From: Candidatus Zixiibacteriota bacterium
Lineage (GTDB): Bacteria; Zixibacteria; MSB-5A5; SM1-73
Assembly (NCBI GenBank): GCA_022866585.1
Contig: JALHUP010000368.1
Span: 1 to 19,155, forward strand
DNA length: 19,155 nucleotides
Direction: 5' to 3'
Shown: one piece after another, positions 6,414 to 14,089 of the stretch
How positions within the stretch are numbered: position 1 is the first letter of the stretch
Layout: each line of letters starts with the position of its first letter
Translations under genes and position numbers: made by a program
Notes under the pieces: model-generated
Told to the model about the DNA's origin: nothing
Seen by the model: only the letters and a program-made list of their open reading frames with translations
Databases searched by the model: none

Positions 6414-6428
6414 GATTTGTCCGGAAGT
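6399..6428 (-). terminator. Probable terminator of the long minus-strand gene run
   Basis: On the minus strand, ACTTCC (6428-6423) pairs with GGAAGT (6409-6404) across a 13-nt loop and is followed by a run of Ts (6404-6399). It lies about 40 bases past the receiver gene's stop. The stem is short, so this is moderate evidence. It overlaps the last codons of the TPR relic on the other strand. Confidence 0.45.
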
Positions 6429-6469
6429 CCTAATTGATTTATAAAAACTGGTCTAAGTTAGAGGTATTG

Positions 6470-6871
6470 TCATTTCTTATTTCCCGAGCTCTCCTCCTCT
6501 TTAGCTTTGAAAATAAGAGCCACCTGAAGGGATAGCTCATCCAGATCATAAGGCTTCTTCAGAAGATGTCTCACTCCGTATTTGAATAGCTGGTCCACCA
6601 TTCCCTCTTCAATATGAGTATACAAGATCAAAGTGGGAATCGACCTAAGTTCCGGGATAGAGCTTATTCTTTCCAATAAGCTGGGATCACGGCTCAATGC
6701 CGTGGGAAAATCCAGTATGAGCAGATCTGGTTTTTCTCGACGGACCAAGTCAAATGTTCCCGGTCCCTCCAACGCCATTACCACCTGGTAGCTCTCTGCC
6801 TCTAAGTGCTGACTGGCCCTCTTTGCCAAACTTACGTCACTTTCTACCAGAAGTATCTTTTTGGGATTCAT
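6470..6871 (-). CDS. Stand-alone response-regulator receiver domain protein
   Basis: The 133-residue protein is one receiver domain with no output domain, similar in layout to CheY/DivK-like proteins. The ATG at 6871 is preferred over an upstream ATG (6955) because the domain starts right there (NPKKILLVESD) and a purine-rich GGGGG stretch precedes it. The phosphoacceptor aspartate is D54 (LLILD), the switch threonine T85 (ILYT) and the conserved lysine K106 (KKPYD). The acidic pocket usually has two aspartates after the first strand; here it reads E10-S11, so metal binding or phosphorylation may be altered. A short EEESSGNKK tail follows. It lies downstream of guaA with 267 bp between, so it may be transcribed separately. 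No kinase is nearby and its partner is unknown. Confidence 0.82.
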   Translation of the reverse strand: MNPKKILLVESDVSLAKRASQHLEAESYQVVMALEGPGTFDLVRREKPDLLILDFPTALSRDPSLLERISSIPELRSIPTLILYTHIEEGMVDQLFKYGVRHLLKKPYDLDELSLQVALIFKAKEEESSGNKK

Positions 6872-7071
6872 GTCCGCCCCCTTTTGTTTGAATGTTGTAT
6901 AAGAATAATAAAGTATGAATAGGGACGTGGAATGGCTTAAATGAATATTCTGCAATTAACCAGATACACTGGGGACGAGTTTGTGGAACTTGGTGTTTTA
7001 GTTGTCGGCAGAAAATAAGAGAGCTTTACAACGAAGGGAATTGAAATCATTTTTGTAGAGAAGAGTGGATT

Positions 7072-7128
7072 TTGTCATTGATAGAGACGTTTCGTTAAGA
7101 TGCTTCGCTTTGCTCAGCATGACGAATA
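7072..7128. repeat. Possible dispersed intergenic repeat with small hairpin
   Basis: The stretch from TGTCATTGATAG to CAGCATGACGAA resembles the 'TGTCATTGCGAG...' intergenic repeats common in many bacterial genomes. It contains ATGCT/AGCAT (7100-7104 with 7116-7120). Only one copy is seen here. The rest of 6872-7138 shows no gene or clear terminator. Confidence 0.35.
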
Positions 7129-7138
7129 CATTTTACTT

Positions 7139-8710
7139 CTATTCCCATTCGATGGTGGCGGGGGGTTTGGAGGAGACGTCAAAGACCACTCGGTTGACAC
7201 CTTTGACCTCATTTATTATGCGGTTAGATATCCTTTCCAAAGTTTCATAGGGGAGCTTTGCCCAATCTGCCGTCATACCATCCACCGAGGTGACTGCTCT
7301 TAAGGCGATGACATTCTCGTAAGTTCTTTCGTCCCCCATCACCCCCACACTCAGGACCGGCAAAAGAACACAGAAGGCTTGCCAGATTTTATCATAAAGA
7401 TTGGATTCTTTTAGCTCCCGAATGAAAATCGCATCAGCTTCTCTTAATATAAACAATCGATCGGAAGTTACCTCCCCCAATATCCTGACTGCCAATCCTG
7501 GTCCAGGAAAGGGATGCCGACCGATTATCTTTTCTGGTAATTTGAGTCTTCTTCCGATTTCCCGCACCTCATCTTTAAAAAGTTCCCTTAGGGGTTCGAT
7601 CAGTTTTAAATTCATCTCTTCCGGCAAACCTCCCACATTATGGTGAGATTTTATGGTGGCGGATGGACCTTTGAAGGAAGTGCTTTCTATCACATCCGGA
7701 TACAAAGTCCCCTGAGCTAAAAATTCGACGTCCTTGATTTTTTTTGCCTCTTCTTCAAACACATCTATGAACGCTTTGCCGATGATCTTCCTTTTCTCCT
7801 CAGGATCGGTTACCCCTTTCAACTCATCTAAGAATCTTTTGGAAGCATCCACACAAATTAGATTCAAATCAAAATCGGAAAAAGCGGAGATCACTTCTTG
7901 GGCTTCATTTTTTCTTAATAAACCATTGTCCACAAATATGCAATTAAGTTGTTTCCCTATTGCCTTATGCACCAACATGGCACAAACCGAAGAATCGACC
8001 CCTCCGGAAAGTCCCAGGATCACTTTTCCGTTTTTGACTTTGTCTTTTATCAGGGAGACCGAAGATTCTATAAACGATTCCGCAGTCCAAGTCCCTTCAC
8101 ACTTGCAGATATGGAAAATAAAATTATGGATGATCTTTTTCCCTTCTTGGGTGTGCACTACCTCCGGATGAAACTGAAGTCCAAAGATTTTTTTCTCTTT
8201 ATCTCTTATGGCGGCAAAAGGTATATTTTCGGTATGAGCCAAAACCTCAAAACCTTTGGGCAATCCGGAAAGATGGTCTCCGTGGCTCATCCAGACTGGG
8301 GTTTGATCTTTTACTTCTGAAAATAAGTCTTCTCGGTTGTTGATTTTAATGATGGCTTTGCCATACTCTCTTTTTTTCGATCTTTCCAATTCTCCACCAA
8401 ACAATTTGCCTATAAGCTGAAGACCATAGCAAATGCCCAAAACCGGAACGCCGAGTTTAAATACTTTTGGTTCACAAAACGGGGCATTCGGGTCAAATAC
8501 GCTGGACGGACCACCAGACAAAATTATTCCCTTTAGATTTTTGTACCTATATGTCTCCACCTTCTGGTTAAAAGGAATTATTTCGCAGAAGACTTTATTT
8601 TCCCTTATCCGTCTGGCAATCAACTGAGTATATTGCGACCCGAAATCTAAGATAATTATGGTTTCCTCTTGTCTCTTTCTTTTCTTATCAGGAGAGTTTA
8701 CGGATTTCAT
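7139..8710 (-). CDS. guaA: GuaA, GMP synthase (glutamine-hydrolysing)
   Basis: The enzyme converts XMP, ATP and glutamine to GMP. With the ATG at 8710 it is 523 residues, normal for a one-chain GMP synthase. A glutamine amidotransferase domain comes first, with the nucleophile in GICYGLQ (C94) and HPEV (H181, E183). The ATP-pyrophosphatase loop SGGVDSS follows at 235-241. The C-terminal dimerisation domain has HHNVGGLPEEM, RHPFPGPGLAVR and the ending PPATIEWE. A TTG at 8734 would add eight residues, but the ATG has an AGGA seven bases upstream and so is preferred. It lies downstream of nadB, separated by 324 bp of AT-rich and palindromic DNA, so it may have its own promoter, though none is clear. 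No guaB is in the window. Confidence 0.96.
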   Translation of the reverse strand: MKSVNSPDKKRKRQEETIIILDFGSQYTQLIARRIRENKVFCEIIPFNQKVETYRYKNLKGIILSGGPSSVFDPNAPFCEPKVFKLGVPVLGICYGLQLIGKLFGGELERSKKREYGKAIIKINNREDLFSEVKDQTPVWMSHGDHLSGLPKGFEVLAHTENIPFAAIRDKEKKIFGLQFHPEVVHTQEGKKIIHNFIFHICKCEGTWTAESFIESSVSLIKDKVKNGKVILGLSGGVDSSVCAMLVHKAIGKQLNCIFVDNGLLRKNEAQEVISAFSDFDLNLICVDASKRFLDELKGVTDPEEKRKIIGKAFIDVFEEEAKKIKDVEFLAQGTLYPDVIESTSFKGPSATIKSHHNVGGLPEEMNLKLIEPLRELFKDEVREIGRRLKLPEKIIGRHPFPGPGLAVRILGEVTSDRLFILREADAIFIRELKESNLYDKIWQAFCVLLPVLSVGVMGDERTYENVIALRAVTSVDGMTADWAKLPYETLERISNRIINEVKGVNRVVFDVSSKPPATIEWE

Positions 8711-8862
8711 TTTTAGTCCTAAATAAAAATTCAAAAAGAAAAATTAAAAACTGCAATTACAATTTCAAAATTATTTTAAACAAAAGCATTGAAAATATTC
8801 ACACTTTGGTTGCTTTTGAATTTTAAATCTTGAATAGAAGTTTTGTGTTCTTCCATAAATCA
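8711..8862. other. AT-rich gap upstream of guaA
   Basis: No gene is seen. The sequence is rich in A/T words such as AAAAATT, CAATTTC and AAAATTA, with a possible loose 7-bp rhythm. It presumably holds the guaA leader on the minus strand, but I cannot pick a convincing promoter. Confidence 0.4.
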
Positions 8863-8972
8863 CGCGTAGGCAAGCCTTTATGGCTTGCCTGCCAAGCCCT
8901 GAAGGCTTGGCTACGCGAAACAAGTTTCGCTACTCCAAGTAATCAGGAGTAGCAGAGCTTGCTCTGCGTTCC
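8863..8972. repeat. Two adjacent cruciform palindromes between nadB and guaA
   Basis: The first has outer arms CGCGTA (8863-8868) and TACGCG (8912-8917). These enclose two hairpins, GGCAAGCC/GGCTTGCC and GCCAAGCC/GGCTTGGC. The second shares three bases with it: hairpin GCGAAAC-AA-GTTTCGC (8915-8930), arm TACTCC, nine bases, arm GGAGTA (8946-8951), then hairpin GCAGAG-CTTG-CTCTGC (8952-8967) and GTTCC. The second is two GGAGTAGC-type elements placed head to head. A further half copy, CGCTACTCC, lies at 9023-9031. Confidence 0.8.
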
Positions 8973-9034
8973 AGAACAAATACCACAGAAGTTATCAGAA
9001 TGTCTTCAAACGCTTAACATATCGCTACTCCTGA

Positions 9035-10651
9035 CTATTCAGAAGGCCTCAATATGGTATCTTTGAGCCAATTTTTATCATCTTTCTCTGGATAATCTAT
9101 GTTATAATGCAGTCCCCGGCTTTCCTTCCTTTGAAGGGCACACTCGATAATGAGACCAGCCACCATAGCGATGTTTCTGAGCTCGACCACATCATAGGTG
9201 ACCGGGTTGACCTTGTAAAACTGGTTGATCTCGTCCAAAAGAATCTGGATCCTTTTTTTGGCTTGTTCCAATCGACGATTAGATCGCACTATCCCCACAT
9301 AGTCCCACATGAACCTTTGGATCCAATCTCTGTCGTGGGAGATGATCACCCACTCTTTTTGATCGAATACCCCCTTCAAGCTCCACTGGGGAATGACAGG
9401 AAGCGAAAAATCCTTTATGGACTTAAATTTTTCCTTCGAGCTTCTGGCGGAAAAACCTGCAAAGACCACCGCCTCCAAAAGCGAGTTGGAAGCTAACCTA
9501 TTAGCTCCATGCATTCCGGTGCAAGCTACCTCTCCTGCGGCATAAAGGTTTTCTATGGCAGTTTTGCCTTCCATATCCGTAATCACGCCCCCGCAAATAT
9601 AATGAGCCGCAGGGACCACGGGGATCCACTCTTTGGTTATATCTATTCCCAAAGAGAAGCATTTGCCATAAATGTGGGGAAACCTGAGCTTAATAAATTT
9701 CTGATCCAGATGAGTTATATCTAAATAAACGCAGACGTCTCCGCTTTTTTTAAGCTCATGGTCGATAGCTCTGGCTACCACATCCCTGGGGGCAAGCTCC
9801 TTTCGGGGATGATATTTTTCCATAAAGGTTTCACCTGACTTTAGCCTTAAGATTCCACCTTCCCCTCTCACCGCCTCAGAGATCAGAAAGGAATTACCTT
9901 TTAGATGATAAAGGGCAGTAGGGTGAAACTGGATGAACTCCAGATTAGCCACACAAACCCCAGCCCGATAAGCCATAGCCAAACCATCGCCGGTGGCAAT
10001 GGAGGGATTGGTAGTGTGAAGATACACCCTCCCTGCTCCGCCGGTGGCTAAAAGGGTGATCTTAGCCAAACAGGGAATCACCTGATTCTGTTCTATATCC
10101 AGAACATATGCCCCCCAACATCTGATCTTTTCATCTGGTTTTCGTTTATAGTCTCTTAGATGATGCTGGGTAATTAGATCTATGGCGATATGGTTTTCCA
10201 GAATTCGGATGTTTTTTTTGCTCTTCACCGCCTTCACCAGACAGTTCTCTATCTCACTGCCGGTGAAATCAGCCACATGCACCACCCTGTTCTTTGAATG
10301 TCCACCTTCTAATCCCAGATCGAACTGTTTGTCTTCATCTCTTTTCTTGGTAAAATTTACCCCTATTCCCACCAGTTCCTCCACACATCCGGGACCTGCC
10401 TGCACTACTCTTCTCACCACCCCCGGATTGCACAATCCATCTCCCGCTTTCTGAGTATCCTGAATATGAAGCTCGAAAGAATCTTCTTTAGAAAAGACTG
10501 AAGCGATCCCCCCTTGAGCGTAGTTGGTATTGGATTCGGTATCTCCCTTTTTGGTGACTATCACCACATCCCCTATCTCGGAGACCTTGAGGGCGTAGGA
10601 TAACCCACCGATGCCTGAGCCGATCACCAGAAAATCAGTTTTTATTTCCAT
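9035..10651 (-). CDS. nadB: NadB, L-aspartate oxidase
   Basis: This FAD enzyme oxidises L-aspartate to iminoaspartate, the first step of bacterial NAD synthesis. The 538-residue product has the FAD dinucleotide loop GSGIGG at 11-16 and NTNYAQGGIASV near 45. HSKNRVVHVADFTG, FIQFHPTALY, SEAVRGEGG and HPRKELAPRDVVARAI follow. The second FAD block AAGEVACTGMHGANRLASNS and a helical C-terminal domain complete it. These motifs fit NadB rather than succinate dehydrogenase SdhA, since the alanine-rich NANYAQGG-type loop and the SLLEAVVF ending are NadB-like. The ATG at 10651 begins right before the FAD strand; an in-frame TTG four codons earlier has no better ribosome site. nadA and nadC are not in the window. 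It lies downstream of lpxK, across a 7-bp repeat array. Confidence 0.94.
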   Translation of the reverse strand: MEIKTDFLVIGSGIGGLSYALKVSEIGDVVIVTKKGDTESNTNYAQGGIASVFSKEDSFELHIQDTQKAGDGLCNPGVVRRVVQAGPGCVEELVGIGVNFTKKRDEDKQFDLGLEGGHSKNRVVHVADFTGSEIENCLVKAVKSKKNIRILENHIAIDLITQHHLRDYKRKPDEKIRCWGAYVLDIEQNQVIPCLAKITLLATGGAGRVYLHTTNPSIATGDGLAMAYRAGVCVANLEFIQFHPTALYHLKGNSFLISEAVRGEGGILRLKSGETFMEKYHPRKELAPRDVVARAIDHELKKSGDVCVYLDITHLDQKFIKLRFPHIYGKCFSLGIDITKEWIPVVPAAHYICGGVITDMEGKTAIENLYAAGEVACTGMHGANRLASNSLLEAVVFAGFSARSSKEKFKSIKDFSLPVIPQWSLKGVFDQKEWVIISHDRDWIQRFMWDYVGIVRSNRRLEQAKKRIQILLDEINQFYKVNPVTYDVVELRNIAMVAGLIIECALQRKESRGLHYNIDYPEKDDKNWLKDTILRPSE

Positions 10652-10693
10652 ATTGTTTTCCAATTATCAAGGGAAGGACGACTGTAATTTTTA

Positions 10694-10868
10694 GGTTTCG
10701 TTTAAAAAGGTTGCGGTTTCGGTAACGTATCGTCTGAAAAGTGATCGTAGATCGGTTATTGTCTAAAATACGATAAACGAAACCGATCCTATGGATCCTG
10801 CGGACAGACGACATACGATACATGGCCGAAACCAAAACCGATCTTACGAACAAACGATAAACATAGAA
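10694..10868. repeat. Degenerate 7-bp array with in-phase inverted copies, nadB-lpxK gap
   Basis: Heptads return in one register over about 175 bp: GGTTTCG at 10694 and 10715, GATCGTA-GATCGGT at 10743-10756, CGATAAA at 10771 and 10855, CGAAACC at 10778 and 10827. All these starts differ by multiples of seven. GGTTTCGTTTA (10694-10704) is the exact inverse of 10774-10784, and GGTTTCGG (10715-10722) of 10826-10833, so the gap can fold on itself. No ORF is supported here. Confidence 0.72.
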
Positions 10869-10892
10869 ACCTTATTTTATAAATACGGTTTC

Positions 10893-12002
10893 TTATGTTA
10901 GTAATCCCTCAATTTTCTTCCAGAAAATCTCCTCCCCTTTGGTTATAACCAAATCTATTTTGAATACATAGATCGGAATTTTCAATTCATTCATCATAGG
11001 AATACGGACGGAATCCTTTTCTGTGGTGATCATAAAATCAGCTCCTAACTCTTGTGCCTTTTTTTCCAAATTCAGGATATCCTTCTTTTGGTAAAAAAAA
11101 TGATCAGCAAATCTATAATGCTTCAAAACTTCGACTTTTAAGCGCTTTAGACTCTTCTCAAATGAGATAGGATTTCCGATCCCCGAAAAAGCCAGACACT
11201 TTTTCCCTTCCAGATGTTTTTCTTCTATCAACGAATGCCCAAGCAATCTCTCTATGGAATTGATCGCATACACACTTTCGATGATGGGAGCATCTTGATT
11301 GTATGCTCTTAATATCTGAATGAGGTCTTCTTTATTTAGAATTTGATTTGCTTTATTTAAAACAAGAATATCCGCTCTTTTAAGGCTGGACAAAGGTTCC
11401 CTTAAAATGCCTGCGGGAAAAAGCTTTGAGTTTCCGAAAGGATTAGTGGAGTCGATCACCACGATGTCTAAATTTCTCGAGAGTTTCCAATGCTGGAAGC
11501 CATCATCCAAAACCAAAACCTCAGCCTGATATTTCTTTTCTGCACAAACTCCAGAGGTGCTTCTCTCTTTGGAGACCAGCACCGGGACATCATACAATCT
11601 GGAAGCCAAAAGATAGGGCTCATCCCCTACCTCTGACCAAGGTATTTTGTTTTTGTTCTCTTCCACCAATTCGGTCAATTCCTTTTTCCTTCTTTTATAT
11701 CCTCTGATTAATATGGCGACTTTTATTTTTTGTTCTTTCAGCTTTTGCGAAAGATAAATCACCAAAGGGGTCTTTCCGGTTCCGCCCAAAGTTATGTTTC
11801 CTATACTTATCACCTTCGCGTTAAGTTTTTTGGGCTTAACCATTCCGCTTTGGTAAAGAAGAACTCTAAAATGATAACCCAACCCATAAAAAAGAGAAAG
11901 GATGTAAAAAAATAACTTAAGCAAAGAATAGAAAGATAATATCTTTTTTTCCTCTTGAATTTTCTCAAAAAAATTTCTCATTCCCAGACGGGTCTCCTTC
12001 AT
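10893..12002 (-). CDS. lpxK: LpxK, tetraacyldisaccharide 4'-kinase
   Basis: LpxK phosphorylates the 4' position of the lipid A disaccharide at the inner membrane. The protein has 369 residues, slightly longer than usual. A membrane-associated N-terminal helix (about 22-45) is followed by SIGNITLGGTGKTPL, whose P-loop lies at about 66-80, and by VLDDGFQHWKLSRNLDIVVID with the family's DDGFQH. LVLNKAN and the C-terminal FADHFFYQKKD and MITTEKDSVR blocks are also typical. The start ATG overlaps the waaA stop as ATGA (11999-12002), so the two are almost surely translationally coupled. The stop lies beside a 7-bp repeat array. Confidence 0.94.
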   Translation of the reverse strand: MKETRLGMRNFFEKIQEEKKILSFYSLLKLFFYILSLFYGLGYHFRVLLYQSGMVKPKKLNAKVISIGNITLGGTGKTPLVIYLSQKLKEQKIKVAILIRGYKRRKKELTELVEENKNKIPWSEVGDEPYLLASRLYDVPVLVSKERSTSGVCAEKKYQAEVLVLDDGFQHWKLSRNLDIVVIDSTNPFGNSKLFPAGILREPLSSLKRADILVLNKANQILNKEDLIQILRAYNQDAPIIESVYAINSIERLLGHSLIEEKHLEGKKCLAFSGIGNPISFEKSLKRLKVEVLKHYRFADHFFYQKKDILNLEKKAQELGADFMITTEKDSVRIPMMNELKIPIYVFKIDLVITKGEEIFWKKIEGLLT

Positions 12003-13312
12003 CTGCTCGACTTTTGCTTAAGCTGAGATAAAATCAAGTGGGCGGTCTTTTGTGAAGCTCCACTTTGTTTCTTTATGGCCTCTTGCGCAGACTTTCCCAT
12101 TCTTTTTCTTTTATCTTCGTCTTTCAGTAAATCTAAGGTCTTGGTATAAAGCTCTTCTTCATTTTTGATCTTTATACCTCCTTCGCATTGGATCAGAAGG
12201 TCCGCGGCAGTTTTAAAATGATCCACATAGGGTCCGAAGATGACCGGAACCCCATAAATAGCCGGCTCCAAAAGATTGTGCCCCCCTATGGGGACCAAAC
12301 TTCCCCCCACAAAAGCCACATCCGCTAGGGCATAAATCCCAGCTAATTCCCCCATGGTATCTAATAAAATTATCCTTTGGTTTTTAAGTGGGGTTTCTTT
12401 ATCGAGTTCGCTTCTCCGAACAAAGTCCAATTCTTGATGCGAAAGCATTTTTTCTATCTTTTTGATTCGGTCAAGATGTCTGGGGGCAAAAACAAAGAGA
12501 AGGTCATCGCCGTCCTTTTTCAATCTTTTGAAAACCCGCACCAAAATCTCGTCTTCCCCATTTCTAATGCTCCCCCCTACCATCACCTTAAGGTCTTGAG
12601 GAATGGACAATCTCTTTTTGAGCACATTTTTATCAATTTCTGAGATTTGAGTTATCATTCGATCAAATTTCAAATTTCCTAATACTTTTATCTTGTCTTT
12701 TTCCGCCCCAAGTCTTTTTATTCTTTCCGCATCCTCTTCAGACTGCATACAGAAAAGATCGACATAGGATAAGGTTTCAGAAAAGAGGCTTTTTAACAAA
12801 AGATATTGGGATAACGATTCACCAGAGATTCTTCCATTAATTAGAGCCACCCAAGACCTTCGTTGTTTCGCTTCCTTGATTAAATTGGGCCAAAGCTCGG
12901 TTTCCACTATGATCAAGGCACAAGGGTTAAGGGAAGCTAAGGCTCTTTTTACAAATCTTTTTAGATCAATGGGAGCATGAAAGACAAATTCAACTTCTTT
13001 TCTTGTGGATCCTGCGGACAAAATCCGCTCTGCTTCTTTTTTTCCAGATGTGGTGACCACAGAAACAACCAAACTATATTCGGGGTTGATCTTCTTCAAC
13101 GAAGGGATGATGGTGGAGAGTGCTTTGACTTCGCCTACCGAAGCGGCGTGAAGCCAGATAATATTCTTAGTTGAAAGAAATTTTGCCTTCTCTTTGGGCA
13201 ATCTCCCCATTCGCTCCCAGACCCCAGCTTTGTCCAAAATTGCACGCAGGAGAAGATAAGGAAAAGAGATCACAAAAGCGAAATTTAAAAAGAGATTGTA
13301 GATTGTATACAT
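11999..13312 (-). CDS. waaA: WaaA (KdtA), Kdo transferase
   Basis: WaaA adds one or more Kdo sugars from CMP-Kdo to the lipid A precursor on the cytoplasmic side of the inner membrane. The 437-residue product has an N-terminal membrane anchor (about 5-24). HAASVGEV with the likely catalytic glutamate E61 follows, then VVTTSGKKEAE, INGRISGESLSQY, the LGNLKFDRM hinge and FAPRHLDR. The GT30 nucleotide-sugar block FVGGSLVPIGGHNLLEPAIYGVPVIFGP is near the end. A short SAGSTRKE insert around residue 98 coincides with a small hairpin and a 15-base word also found in the nadB-lpxK gap. The ribosome-binding site is weak (AAGAAA). It sits between the DUF374 gene and lpxK. Confidence 0.95.
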   Translation of the reverse strand: MYTIYNLFLNFAFVISFPYLLLRAILDKAGVWERMGRLPKEKAKFLSTKNIIWLHAASVGEVKALSTIIPSLKKINPEYSLVVSVVTTSGKKEAERILSAGSTRKEVEFVFHAPIDLKRFVKRALASLNPCALIIVETELWPNLIKEAKQRRSWVALINGRISGESLSQYLLLKSLFSETLSYVDLFCMQSEEDAERIKRLGAEKDKIKVLGNLKFDRMITQISEIDKNVLKKRLSIPQDLKVMVGGSIRNGEDEILVRVFKRLKKDGDDLLFVFAPRHLDRIKKIEKMLSHQELDFVRRSELDKETPLKNQRIILLDTMGELAGIYALADVAFVGGSLVPIGGHNLLEPAIYGVPVIFGPYVDHFKTAADLLIQCEGGIKIKNEEELYTKTLDLLKDEDKRKRMGKSAQEAIKKQSGASQKTAHLILSQLKQKSSR

Positions 13313-13338
13313 TTTGAAATTTTCTTAAGACTCTGAAC

Positions 13339-13360
13339 GCGACACAAGTGTCGCTACTCC
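13339..13360 (-). repeat. GGAGTAGC-type hairpin between the DUF374 gene and waaA
   Basis: GCGACAC-AA-GTGTCGC (13339-13354) is followed by TACTCC. Read on the minus strand it is GGAGTAGC-GACA-CTTG-TGTC-GCG, the same plan as at 529 and 8946 but with a different core. It starts five bases after the DUF374 stop codon. Confidence 0.75.
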
Positions 13361-13364
13361 ACAC

Positions 13365-14033
13365 TTAATGAAAATAATCATCTGCCTTTTGAGTCAAATC
13401 AACTAGCCTTTTTTCTAACTCCTCTCTTTTTTCTTCCAACTCATGCGGAGTGGATTCAAGCGGGACATAAATAGGTTCTCCAATTATTATCACAGCCTTG
13501 GAAAAAGGCTTGGGAATCAAAAATCCGTCCCAGCTGGAAAGGGTCCAACGACTCTTGGCGGAGTTGGTGATAGGTATTATAGGCATTTGGCTTCTCTGAG
13601 CGATGTAGATTGTCCCAAGCTGAACCTTGAATCTCGGTCCTCTGGGACCATCTGGAGTTATGGCTACGTCGTAACCAGATACTCCCTTCTTTGCCATCTC
13701 AAATATGGCTTTTGTGCCGCCCCGGGTAGTCGAGCCTCTTACTGAAACAAATCCTAACCTCTCTATGATCCTGGCAATCAGCTCCCCATCCCGATGCTGG
13801 CTGATTAGAACGTGAATCTTTTGCCAGCGGTGTGAATAAGACGAAATAAGCATCCTTCCGTGCCAGGAGGCGTAGATAACCTGACCTCGGTTTTTTCGGA
13901 TTGGGTCTAAATTTTTTTCTCCGATCCACTTTATTCTTAAAGTCTTTCCCAACAAAAATATGAAAATTGGACCAACTACGGAGACAAAGAACAAAAGCAG
14001 ATTCTCTTTAAATGTTTTGAACCAATCCTTCAT
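13365..14033 (-). CDS. DUF374 family, probable lysophospholipid/lipid A acyltransferase-like protein
   Basis: The 222-residue protein begins with a membrane segment (about 11-33). It carries the DUF374 pattern SWHGRML at 56-62, QHRDGELIARIIERLGF at 79-95, RGSTTRGG at 99-106 and TPDGPRGPRFKVQLG at 126-140. DUF374 is related to the PlsC/LpxL acyltransferases, and the WHGR motif stands where their catalytic HX4D begins. The location between lpxB and waaA suggests late acylation of lipid A, replacing a canonical LpxL, but this is inference. The ATG has no clear Shine-Dalgarno sequence. A charged helix rich in E, K and R ends the protein. Confidence 0.85.
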   Translation of the reverse strand: MKDWFKTFKENLLLFFVSVVGPIFIFLLGKTLRIKWIGEKNLDPIRKNRGQVIYASWHGRMLISSYSHRWQKIHVLISQHRDGELIARIIERLGFVSVRGSTTRGGTKAIFEMAKKGVSGYDVAITPDGPRGPRFKVQLGTIYIAQRSQMPIIPITNSAKSRWTLSSWDGFLIPKPFSKAVIIIGEPIYVPLESTPHELEEKREELEKRLVDLTQKADDYFH

Positions 14034-14047
14034 CTACACAATCTAGG

Positions 14048-14078
14048 TGTCAGATCCGAGTTCTGACAACTCGTTTTT
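14048..14078. repeat. Overlapping small inverted repeats between lpxB and the DUF374 gene
   Basis: TGTCAGA (14048-14054) pairs with TCTGACA (14062-14068), and alternatively CGAGTT (14057-14062) pairs with AACTCG (14068-14073) before TTTTT. The two folds exclude each other. The T-run is on the plus strand, opposite to the genes, so I do not call it their terminator. Confidence 0.5.
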
Positions 14079-14089
14079 AAAGTTAATCC

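Noticed and set aside
6872..6955. N-terminal extension of the receiver protein from an ATG at 6955
   Set aside because: The added 28 residues lack domain character, and the ATG at 6871 has a purine-rich ribosome site and starts at the domain edge.
10635..10853. 72-residue minus-strand frame in the nadB-lpxK gap
   Set aside because: The arginine/isoleucine-rich translation is produced by the heptad array; no start signal or homology pattern is seen.
14057..14078. Plus-strand intrinsic terminator (CGAGTT/AACTCG with TTTTT)
   Set aside because: All surrounding genes run on the minus strand, so it would have no transcript to stop; it is kept only as an inverted repeat.
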